Assembly (NCBI GenBank): GCA_017694935.1
Contig: JADIME010000033.1
Location: 1 to 36,300, forward strand
Source: Candidatus Merdivivens pullistercoris
GTDB lineage: Bacteria > Bacteroidota > Bacteroidia > Bacteroidales > UBA932
Direction of reading: 5' to 3'
Length of the DNA: 36,300 nucleotides
Part shown: piece after piece, positions 7,679 through 14,586 of the stretch
How the letters are laid out: each line of letters opens with the position of its first letter
Numbering within the stretch: the first letter of the stretch is position 1
The notes under the pieces: model-generated
The model's database searches: none
The model's input: only the letters and a program-made list of their open reading frames with translations
What the model was told of the DNA's origin: nothing
Made by a program: the position numbers and the translations under genes

Positions 7679-8242
7679 TCAGACCGTAAGAATTTCCTTT
7701 TCCTTGGCAGAAAGGATTTCGTCTATCTTCTTTACGAAAGCGTCCGTCTCTTTCTGGATGTTCTGCTCGAAATCCTTCACAAGGTCTTCCGGCATCCCGT
7801 CTTTCTGGGCCTTTTTAAGCAAATCCAGACCGGCCTTGCGTGCCGCACGGATGCTGACCTTAGCCTCTTCGCCTGCCGCCTTGGCTTTCTTTATGAGCTC
7901 TTTCCTCCTCTCTTCCGTAAGAGGCGGCACATTGCAGCGTATCTGCTCGCCGTTGTTCTGCGGCGTAAAGCCTATATTGGCATCGAAGATCGCTTTCTCG
8001 AGTACCGGAATCATCTTTTTCTCCCACGGCTGTATCAGGATAGTCTTTGCATCCGGGACAGTAACCGACGCTACCTGCGGAAGAGGCGTGGAAGAACCGT
8101 AATAATCAACCATTATGTTATTGAACACGGCAGGATTGGCCTTCCCGGCGCGATAGGTTTTCAAATCTTCCTCGAGGAAAACGGCGGCATCTGACATCTT
8201 GGACTTGACACCGGCAAGAATCTCTTTGGCTTTTTCTAACAT
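7679..8242 (-). CDS. frr: Ribosome recycling factor
   Basis: A 187-residue protein that splits the post-termination ribosome together with EF-G. The family layout is complete: the N-terminal helix with FLEEDLKTYRAGKANPAVFNNIMVDYYGSSTPLPQVASV, then TILIQPWEK, IFDANIGFTPQNNGEQIRCNVPPLTEERRKELIKKAK, and the long C-terminal helix. It lies 47 nt downstream of pyrH, the common pyrH-frr pairing. Confidence 0.97.
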   Translation of the reverse strand: MLEKAKEILAGVKSKMSDAAVFLEEDLKTYRAGKANPAVFNNIMVDYYGSSTPLPQVASVTVPDAKTILIQPWEKKMIPVLEKAIFDANIGFTPQNNGEQIRCNVPPLTEERRKELIKKAKAAGEEAKVSIRAARKAGLDLLKKAQKDGMPEDLVKDFEQNIQKETDAFVKKIDEILSAKEKEILTV

Positions 8243-8289
8243 ATCTGTAAAATTATTTGTTTGTATTTTGCAAACTTACGAAATTATTT

Positions 8290-9000
8290 CTACGGATGCA
8301 CCAAAGTGCCTGTTTTTTCACCTCTTAATAATAGCGACTGCAGGTTCCCCACGGCATTCATGTCGAAAACGACGATAGGCAGACGCCCTTCCTTGCATAA
8401 GGCGAATGCCGTAAGATCCATTACTTTAAGGTTTTTCTCAATGGCTTCCCCGAAAGACAGCTCATCATACCTGACGGCCGAAGGATCTTTCTCGGGATCG
8501 GCAGTATACACACCGTCCACACGGGTACCTTTCAGAAGCACGTCGGCACGGATTTCCAATGCCCTCAACGCCGCCCCGGAATCCGTAGTAAAAAACGGGT
8601 TGCCGGTTCCCCCGGCCAGCAATGCCACACCGCCCTGCTCAAGACAGGCCACGGCCGCATCCCTGTTATAATACCTCGCTACCGGCTCCATCGGCGTAGC
8701 CGTGAACACTTCGGCACGCAGTCCCTCCGACCGCAGGGCCATTGCAAGCCCGAGGCTGTTTATCACTGTCGCCAGCATCCCCATCTTGTCTCCGTCCACA
8801 CGGTCGAACCCTTTGCCGGTACCTTGCAGGCCACGGAAAATATTTCCTCCGCCCACTACCACGGCAACCTGGCAGCCGCCCCTGACCACAGGAGCAATCT
8901 CCGATGCGTATTGCGAAAGCCTTGTTTCATCTATGCCGGTACCTCCCGGCCCCCCGAGACTTTCGCCGCTCAATTTCAATAAAACCCGATTGAAATCCAT
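8290..9000 (-). CDS. pyrH: UMP kinase
   Basis: A 236-residue hexameric kinase that makes UDP from UMP. Seen are the N-terminal LLKLSGESLGG phosphate loop, VVGGGNIFRG, the ATP-side motif TGNPFFTTDSGAALRALE, and LLKGTRVDGVYTADPEKDP. It heads the minus-strand group pyrH-frr-DAHP synthase/chorismate mutase-GNAT, driven by a promoter in the short gap shared with sdhC. Confidence 0.97.
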   Translation of the reverse strand: MDFNRVLLKLSGESLGGPGGTGIDETRLSQYASEIAPVVRGGCQVAVVVGGGNIFRGLQGTGKGFDRVDGDKMGMLATVINSLGLAMALRSEGLRAEVFTATPMEPVARYYNRDAAVACLEQGGVALLAGGTGNPFFTTDSGAALRALEIRADVLLKGTRVDGVYTADPEKDPSAVRYDELSFGEAIEKNLKVMDLTAFALCKEGRLPIVVFDMNAVGNLQSLLLRGEKTGTLVHP

Positions 9001-9035
9001 GTCGAAACTATATTTTACGGTTTGAAAATGCCCAA

Positions 9036-9069
9036 CAAAGTTATCCCTATATTATGAAATTTGCAAATT
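9036..9069 (-). promoter_or_regulatory. pyrH promoter with palindrome at the -33 box
   Basis: On the minus strand the -7 box TAACTTTG lies at 9036-9043 and the -33 TTG at 9064-9066, with a 20-nt spacer. The perfect palindrome AATTTGCAAATT (9058-9069) covers the -33 box and is also just upstream of the sdhC -7 box, so one site could influence both directions. Confidence 0.7.
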
Positions 9070-9075
9070 AGAGTT

Positions 9076-9083
9076 TATCTTTG
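9076..9083 (+). promoter_or_regulatory. sdhC -7 promoter box
   Basis: TATCTTTG matches the TAnnTTTG consensus and lies 39 nt before the ATG at 9123. No good TTG is found at the usual upstream distance, so the -33 element is weak or absent. Confidence 0.5.
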
Positions 9084-9122
9084 CAGGTCGAAAACAATGA
9101 TTATTGTAAAATTTGTAAAAAT

Positions 9123-9785
9123 ATGGCTACTATTTTCAAATCATCGATTGGCAAGAAGCTGATTATGAGCATCAGCGGTTTGTTTTTAATCCTGTTCTTG
9201 TTGATTCACGTAACTATCAATTCCTTGTCGCTTATCAGCCCTGAGGCATTCCAGGCAGGGTGCGATTTCATGGCATTACCTATTATTACAGTAATAGTGC
9301 CTATACTTGCGCTGGGGTTCATCATCCACATCGCATACGCATGCGTCCTCACCTTGGGCAACCTTAAAGCACGCGGAAGAGAGCGTTATGCCGTGCCTCA
9401 CAAGGGAGCTTCCGACTCGCTTGCGGCAAAGAACATGTTCGTGCTCGGCGTGATAGTGCTGGGCGTGCTCGCATTCCACCTGACCCACTTCTGGGCAGAC
9501 ATGCAGCTGCAGGAATGGATGGGCGTGGAAGCTGAAGATCCGAACATGCTCCTTGAGCAGACATTCGGCTCTCCTGTAATCACCATCATCTACATCATCT
9601 GGTTTGCCGCTTTGTGGTTCCACCTCACGCACGGATTCTGGAGCGCGTTCCAGACCATAGGATTCAACAACATGATTTGGATCAAGAGGCTTAAAGTCAT
9701 TGCATACATCGTAGCTACCATCATATTCTTAGGCTTCACCGCCACGGCGATAGCTGCCTGCCTCAGGGCCAATGGGATATTGTAA
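9123..9785 (+). CDS. sdhC: Succinate dehydrogenase/fumarate reductase cytochrome b subunit
   Basis: A membrane anchor of about 220 residues that carries heme b and hands electrons between quinone and the catalytic subunits. The start at 9123 (MATIFKSSIGKKLIMSISGL) is the family start; the in-frame ATG at 9081 would fall inside the -7 box. Five membrane segments are visible, with candidate heme-ligand His in LLIHVTINS, IIHIAYAC, FHLTHFW and FHLTHGFW. The length is as expected. In Bacteroidota sdhA and sdhB normally follow directly; here a strong terminator at 9812-9846 and an unrelated gene follow, so the catalytic subunits must be encoded elsewhere. Confidence 0.92.
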   Translation: MATIFKSSIGKKLIMSISGLFLILFLLIHVTINSLSLISPEAFQAGCDFMALPIITVIVPILALGFIIHIAYACVLTLGNLKARGRERYAVPHKGASDSLAAKNMFVLGVIVLGVLAFHLTHFWADMQLQEWMGVEAEDPNMLLEQTFGSPVITIIYIIWFAALWFHLTHGFWSAFQTIGFNNMIWIKRLKVIAYIVATIIFLGFTATAIAACLRANGIL

Positions 9786-9811
9786 AGCGGGCAGCCGCAT
9801 AACCACATACC

Positions 9812-9846
9812 GGAGGACGACTAAAATGGATAGTCGTCCTCCTTTT
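9812..9846 (+). terminator. Intrinsic terminator of sdhC
   Basis: GGAGGACGACTA (9812-9823) and TAGTCGTCCTCC (9831-9842) form a perfect 12-bp stem with a 7-nt loop, followed by TTTT. It ends sdhC as a single-gene transcript. Confidence 0.93.
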
Positions 9847-9875
9847 ATTAAAAGTTGTTTCATAGTTTTTCTACA

Positions 9876-9892
9876 AATCCGCAACGCGGATT
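9876..9892. promoter_or_regulatory. Palindrome upstream of the TPR regulator gene
   Basis: AATCCGC-AAC-GCGGATT lies 42 nt before the ATG at 9934. It is a candidate operator or leader hairpin, but no matching promoter is evident. Confidence 0.35.
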
Positions 9893-9933
9893 CCTTCTGA
9901 ACAGTTTCTGACAATCCCGGATTTTCTCAAACC

Positions 9934-11661
9934 ATGCATACACGAAATCATACCATCCCCGTCCTCGTCAAACTGACATTGGCACTCGTCGCCTCAATTT
10001 TGCCCGTAAAATCCTATTGCCATGATATAGAAGGCGATGAGACTATCTATGATCTATATCTTGACAATCTGGAGAGAGACAGGGACAAAGCCATGGAAAT
10101 ATGCGAAATATATCTGTCGGGCATAGATTCCACCGGAGGGAACCTGCTAACCGCGTCACTATGCGACAGTCTTGCCCAATGGTGGGGAGAAGAAAAATTC
10201 CAGTTCACGAAAGCCATAGATTGGATGGAAAAGGCCCTGCACATTTATGACAAAAAAAACATCCCTCGGGAAATGGCAAACATGAAATATAAACTTGCCA
10301 GAATGTATTTGAAACTGGGACAGTACCACAAAACCCTCGCCTATGCATACGAAGCGGCGAACTACTATGAGGACAAGCACGATATTGCAAGGGCTCTGGA
10401 CTGTTACAATCTGTTGGGCATCGTATTTCATATCTGTATGGATTTCAACCAGTCATCAAGTTATTTTTCTAAAGTTGCAAAAGGTGCGCGAGAAATAAAT
10501 GACACAGCAAGGCTTGCAGGAGCGCTTAACAACTCTGCCCTCCTTGCAGTTACGCTTGGCGATTCACTCAAAGCCGAAAACATGGCCGTCGAATCAATAA
10601 GGTTAAGCCGCGCGATAAACGACACCTCGCTGATATGCCAATGTTACCTCAATATTGCATCACAATACATCGGAAGAGGCATGCTTAGCAAAGCGGAAGA
10701 AAGCCTGCACCATGCGGAAGACTTCATTGACAACATAGACATGGCAGGCGATTGCCACCGTATATGGGGGATGCTGCACATCTCTCAAGGAGACACGCAA
10801 GCCGCTGCCGGACAACTCGAAAAGGCCGTACAATATTATGCCGAAGGGGAATTTTATGCCAAAAGGCTATTCTGCCTGAACATGCTATACACGATATACG
10901 AAGAAAACGGTGCTTGGCGAAAAGCCTACGAAGCCTTGAGAGAGTACCATCGTCTAGACAAAGCCTCTTCTGACAAAAACGTATATTACGAACTCTTCAA
11001 AACGCAAAACGGCATAATCCTCAAAGACGAGAGGCAAAAACTCCAGGAAGCGAAAACAGAGCAACTGCTTGGAGGAATATCCGCACTGTTCGTGCTAACG
11101 GTCTCGACCCTTATCATCTGGTATACCTTCAAACGTAAAAAAATGCACATTTCTCAGAAAGAAGCCGAAATACAAAACCAAAAACTACTAAACGAAAAGA
11201 ACAAACAGGAAATCAGCTCTAAAAAAGAAATTCTCGAAATCAAGCAGATGCAACAATACAAAATAGACAAAATCATTGAAGAAGTGATGGAAAAACTGGA
11301 TAAACTGTCTGCATCCATAGGCAACGGTGCCGCGAAAGACGAGATCAATCTTCTTTGCAATGACCTGAAAAACACGCGGGATGAAAACTCATGGAAAGAA
11401 ATAAGCCTGTATGTCCCTGAATTCAACAGCGATCTTTTCAATGACATCATAAAGTCCTTTCCCAATCTTACCGTCAATGAACGACGTCTGCTAGCACTGT
11501 TAAACATGAACATGACTACAAAAGACATAGCCAAAATAACGATGCAGACCCCGCACAGCATCAATATCGCCCGATACCGGCTGAGGACCAAACTCGGACT
11601 GACAGGAAGCGAAAAGACCATTCAGGAATTTCTTTCCGAATATAAGAAAAAGGAAATATGA
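9934..11661 (+). CDS. Membrane-spanning TPR regulator with LuxR-like HTH domain
   Basis: A 575-residue protein with a N-terminal signal-like segment (residues about 10-28, VLVKLTLALVASILPVKSYC). Residues about 40-360 are helical repeats of TPR type (for example YKLARMYLKLGQYHKTLAYAYEAANYYED, CYLNIASQYIGRGMLSKAEESLHHAEDF). One membrane segment is at about 377-397 (GGISALFVLTVSTLIIWYTF), followed by a Lys/Glu-rich coiled coil (about 398-465). The C-terminal region (513-565) is a LuxR/GerE-like helix-turn-helix: NERRLLALLNMNMTTKDIAKI, then PHSINIARYRLRTKLGL. The topology suggests a periplasmic sensor and a cytoplasmic DNA-binding part, a one-step membrane regulator. The nearest likely targets are the two lipoprotein genes just downstream. 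The signal and target sites are unknown. Confidence 0.85.
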   Translation: MHTRNHTIPVLVKLTLALVASILPVKSYCHDIEGDETIYDLYLDNLERDRDKAMEICEIYLSGIDSTGGNLLTASLCDSLAQWWGEEKFQFTKAIDWMEKALHIYDKKNIPREMANMKYKLARMYLKLGQYHKTLAYAYEAANYYEDKHDIARALDCYNLLGIVFHICMDFNQSSSYFSKVAKGAREINDTARLAGALNNSALLAVTLGDSLKAENMAVESIRLSRAINDTSLICQCYLNIASQYIGRGMLSKAEESLHHAEDFIDNIDMAGDCHRIWGMLHISQGDTQAAAGQLEKAVQYYAEGEFYAKRLFCLNMLYTIYEENGAWRKAYEALREYHRLDKASSDKNVYYELFKTQNGIILKDERQKLQEAKTEQLLGGISALFVLTVSTLIIWYTFKRKKMHISQKEAEIQNQKLLNEKNKQEISSKKEILEIKQMQQYKIDKIIEEVMEKLDKLSASIGNGAAKDEINLLCNDLKNTRDENSWKEISLYVPEFNSDLFNDIIKSFPNLTVNERRLLALLNMNMTTKDIAKITMQTPHSINIARYRLRTKLGLTGSEKTIQEFLSEYKKKEI

Positions 11662-11753
11662 GCATCAAGCCGCTTTACCACGCCACCAGCTTGGAGAAGC
11701 AGTTTCCGAATCGCGACATTAAGATGCCGTTTAAAATACCGGACAGAATATAA
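11658..11753 (+). CDS. Possible 31-residue small ORF overlapping the regulator stop
   Basis: The ATG overlaps the TGA of the regulator gene (ATGA), a classic coupling layout. It encodes MSIKPLYHATSLEKQFPNRD followed by 11 residues, ending at TAA 11751-11753. There is no signal peptide or membrane segment and it is not recognised. It could be a real small coupled protein, the remnant of a longer gene, or chance. Confidence 0.3.
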   Translation: MSIKPLYHATSLEKQFPNRDIKMPFKIPDRI

Positions 11754-11766
11754 CCCGGCCTATGTG

Positions 11767-11856
11767 TATACATAAAGTATATAAAAAACAATTATTAGGT
11801 ATATACTATATATACGAATACAAACACGACTGTCATATACTTTCAAAGTAAATTTG
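11767..11856 (+). promoter_or_regulatory. Promoter region of the first Ig-like lipoprotein gene
   Basis: The -7 box TAAATTTG is at 11849-11856, 27 nt before the ATG at 11883; no good -33 TTG is seen, which fits an activator-dependent promoter. Upstream are AT-rich inverted repeats: TATAC-ATAAA-GTATA (11767-11781) and GTATATA-CTA-TATATAC (11799-11815). These are candidate binding sites for the adjacent HTH regulator. Confidence 0.45.
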
Positions 11857-11882
11857 TAGAGTAATTTTAAAACTTCAAAAAA

Positions 11883-13373
11883 ATGAAAAAGAATCTGCGA
11901 ACTTACTTGTGCCTTACAGCCTCCTTTATAGTGTTATCAGGGGGCGTTTCATGTTGCACCGAAGAGACTGTAATTGAAGTGACCGACATCAGTCTTGACA
12001 AAACGAGCATTGATATCGCCCGCGGAAGTACGATGACACTGCAGGCTACCGTATTGCCTGACAATGCAACCGACAAAACGATAATCTGGGATTCAAAGAA
12101 TCCTGAAATCGCGACAGTTACCCAGGAAGGGGTCGTGGATGCAATCGCAATAGGGACTACGACAGTATCCGCGCAGGCCGGCGGGAAAATTGCCGTGTGT
12201 CGAATCAATGTCATAGGAAAACCGGCGGAAACAGTGACCGTTACGCCTCAGGAACTTTCAATCCTAAAAGAGGAAACATCCCAATTGAATGCGGAAATAT
12301 TCCCGGCCGATGCCGATCAGAAAGATATTGAATGGAGTACGTCAGACTCGACAGTTGCAATTGTGTCACAAGACGGGACAGTGTCAGCAATCAGCGTAGG
12401 CAAATGCACTATATATGCCACCTGCGGAGATGCCTCCGGACAATGCTCGGTAACTGTAGAAGGAATACCTGCCGAAAGCATCGCAGTCACACCTGAGGTT
12501 GCGGAAGTGCTGCTTGGAGGTAGCATTAGGCTCACGGCTTCCGTACAACCGGACAATGCAGATTATGAGACCATACAATGGACAACATCGGACGAAAGCA
12601 TCGCCACGGTGGCACAGGACGGAACCGTTACCGGCAAAGCAATAGGCACGGTGACAATCACCGCAACCACAGGCGACATATCAGGCAGCTCTGAAATCAC
12701 CGTGGTACAGCCTCAGGCCAAAGTAGGAGACTTATACTATTCAGACGGGACATGGTCGACGGAACCAGACCCGCAAAAACAAATCATAGGAGTGATTTTT
12801 TATGTCGGCCAGCACGAAAATGACGCCTCCGATTACAGCGAAAGCGGGATTGGCAAATCGCGCTGCAACGGATACGCCATGGCACTGACAAACGCCACAG
12901 ACCAGTATTGTTACTGGGGGCCTGAAAACGGAGAGGACCTCGGATGCTATCCGATAGACGAAAACGGAAACATCGTGGACAACTACACTAATGGCAAAGA
13001 GTGCGATTGGAGCGGATACAAATACACGCAAATAATAAAAGAGGCCGCACAAAAAAACGGAGGCCCGGCTCCCGATCAGGCAAGTACATACCCGGCTATA
13101 TTCTATACTCTCGATTATGAAAACACCGTGCCTTCACCGGAAAGCAGTTCCGGATGGTTCTTGCCAGCAATAAGCCAGACATACACACTAATCGAAAACA
13201 GTTCACTGCTTGAAAAGGCCGGAGCCAGCCTTCCTACTGACTGGTACTATTCATCTTCCGAAGATTCATGGGCACTCGACATGGTACTTTCAATAAACAT
13301 GAGTACCATGACTGTACGCTCGAACTGGAAAGAAAGCAAGGTAAACCTTATACGCCCTATACTGGCGTTCTGA
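11883..13373 (+). CDS. Lipoprotein with three Ig-like (Big_2) domains and a DUF1566-like C-terminus
   Basis: A 496-residue predicted lipoprotein. The signal peptide ends at a lipobox-like LSGGVSC near residue 24-25, so it is anchored in the outer membrane, possibly facing outside. Three bacterial Ig-like type 2 domains follow at about 33-110, 114-190 and 195-272; each carries the family pattern of a T-L-x-A-x-V-x-P-D-A start and a W-x-S-x-(D/N)-x-x-I/V-A-T/I-V core. Residues about 278-496 form a domain with SGWFLPAISQ and WYYSSSED, which match the WRLP and YWSSSE signatures of DUF1566/FISUMP-type domains (C-type-lectin-like). Adhesion or ligand binding is the usual guess for such proteins; the ligand is unknown. 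The paralogue follows 18 nt downstream. Confidence 0.8.
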   Translation: MKKNLRTYLCLTASFIVLSGGVSCCTEETVIEVTDISLDKTSIDIARGSTMTLQATVLPDNATDKTIIWDSKNPEIATVTQEGVVDAIAIGTTTVSAQAGGKIAVCRINVIGKPAETVTVTPQELSILKEETSQLNAEIFPADADQKDIEWSTSDSTVAIVSQDGTVSAISVGKCTIYATCGDASGQCSVTVEGIPAESIAVTPEVAEVLLGGSIRLTASVQPDNADYETIQWTTSDESIATVAQDGTVTGKAIGTVTITATTGDISGSSEITVVQPQAKVGDLYYSDGTWSTEPDPQKQIIGVIFYVGQHENDASDYSESGIGKSRCNGYAMALTNATDQYCYWGPENGEDLGCYPIDENGNIVDNYTNGKECDWSGYKYTQIIKEAAQKNGGPAPDQASTYPAIFYTLDYENTVPSPESSSGWFLPAISQTYTLIENSSLLEKAGASLPTDWYYSSSEDSWALDMVLSINMSTMTVRSNWKESKVNLIRPILAF

Positions 13374-13391
13374 TAAACGGAGAACAATACC

Positions 13392-14390
13392 ATGAAAACA
13401 ATGAAATTCTTACAAGCGGCACTGATTCCTGTAGCGACATTGCTATATTCATGCAACGGCGATGGCACCACACCATCGGAAATACAGGTAGAAGGCATAA
13501 AACTTGACAAATCAGAAATTTTGGCTTTCGTAGGCGATGAAATAAAACTGGAAGCCATATTGACACCAGCAGATGCAGACAACGCCACGATTGAGTGGAG
13601 TTCGTCAGATGAAAACATAGCCACTGTGGACAGCACAGGACTTGTCGTTCTCCGCATGCAAGGAGAAGCCAGCATATATGCGACATGCAACGGACTATAC
13701 GATCAATGCGATTTGACATCGGTTTTTGTCGAAGTCGGCCAATATTATTGCAGCGACGGGACATTCAGCGATGAATACGATCCTCAAAAGGCCATTGCCG
13801 CAGTCTTTTATACAAGACAGCACCCTAACGATCTTTCGGACTACAGCGGCACAGGAATAAGAAGGCAAAAATGTCACGGGTACGCGGTCGCGCTGCATGA
13901 CGCCATTGACTCTTACTGCATTTGGGGACCTTATGACATTCTTGAATGCTATCCCAAAGATTCTGAAGGAAATCCTATCGACAATTTTTCGGGAAATACG
14001 TCTGACACGGATTGGAGCGGCTATCTCTACACTCAAATGATATATGAAGCAGCGCAAAAGGAAGAGGGACTGTGGGGCAATGACGTATTGAACGACTACG
14101 CGGCTTGTTGGTATGCGATGAACTATGAACAGAAAGCACATGCCCCTGAAAACAGCAGCGGATGGTTTTTGCCGTCCGGCAGCCAACTGTGGGAGATTTT
14201 TGAAAACATAGAAATACTTGACAGACAACAGGAAACGGCTCTGGTTGAAAATGATTGGTATTGGTCATCTTCCGAATATTGCGACATACCTTGGGAAGGT
14301 GCCAACTTCCTGAACACACAACAAGGCAGTATTGAGGCATACGATAAATTCAAAGGCGCGATGCTCGTGCGCTCAGTAATCGCATTTTAA
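13392..14390 (+). CDS. Lipoprotein paralogue with one Ig-like domain and a DUF1566-like C-terminus
   Basis: A 332-residue predicted lipoprotein with lipobox LLYSC near residue 21. It has one Big_2 domain (about 30-112, IEWSSSDENIATVDSTG) and a C-terminal domain (about 113-332) clearly homologous to that of the preceding gene: YYCSDGTFSDEYDPQKAIAA, SGWFLPSGSQLWEIF, YWSSSEY. It begins 18 nt after the previous stop, so the pair is one operon formed by duplication with loss or gain of two Ig-like domains. The shorter stalk would place the same type of head domain closer to the membrane. The ligand is unknown. Confidence 0.8.
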   Translation: MKTMKFLQAALIPVATLLYSCNGDGTTPSEIQVEGIKLDKSEILAFVGDEIKLEAILTPADADNATIEWSSSDENIATVDSTGLVVLRMQGEASIYATCNGLYDQCDLTSVFVEVGQYYCSDGTFSDEYDPQKAIAAVFYTRQHPNDLSDYSGTGIRRQKCHGYAVALHDAIDSYCIWGPYDILECYPKDSEGNPIDNFSGNTSDTDWSGYLYTQMIYEAAQKEEGLWGNDVLNDYAACWYAMNYEQKAHAPENSSGWFLPSGSQLWEIFENIEILDRQQETALVENDWYWSSSEYCDIPWEGANFLNTQQGSIEAYDKFKGAMLVRSVIAF

Positions 14391-14446
14391 CGAAGAAGTG
14401 TCAGTACTTCTTAGAAGCCGTTTGTACTTTATACAGAACTTTGATG

Positions 14447-14535
14447 CATGATTCCGTGCAGGTTTTGGCCGTTTTTTTGAGAAGAGCAGCTATGCTATTT
14501 TACGACAAAAACGGCTGAAAGCTGCCGGAATCATG
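14447..14535. repeat. Palindromic dispersed repeat, copy 2
   Basis: An 89-bp imperfect palindrome starting CATGATTCCG and ending CGGAATCATG. The inner arms are GGCCGTTTTT and AAAAACGGC, and the core has AGCAGCTATGCT. It is homologous to 3-92, but its core (GAGAAG...TTTTACGAC) is the reverse complement of the core in copy 1. Both copies are followed after about 20 nt by AAAAATTTTAAACA. Confidence 0.7.
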
Positions 14536-14586
14536 TCTTTAAGGAATTTTGAAAAATTTTAAACAACTCTGAAAAGCAAGATACAA

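Noticed and set aside
6341-8194. Several long plus-strand frames opposite the pyrH-frr-DAHP synthase genes
   Set aside because: They are antisense shadows of well-recognised genes and carry no domain of their own.
9081-9122. Upstream in-frame start for sdhC
   Set aside because: It overlaps the -7 box, and family members start at MATIFKSSIGKK.
14447-14535. Palindromic repeat as an invertible promoter
   Set aside because: The core has no TAnnTTTG box in either orientation, so inversion would not obviously switch transcription.
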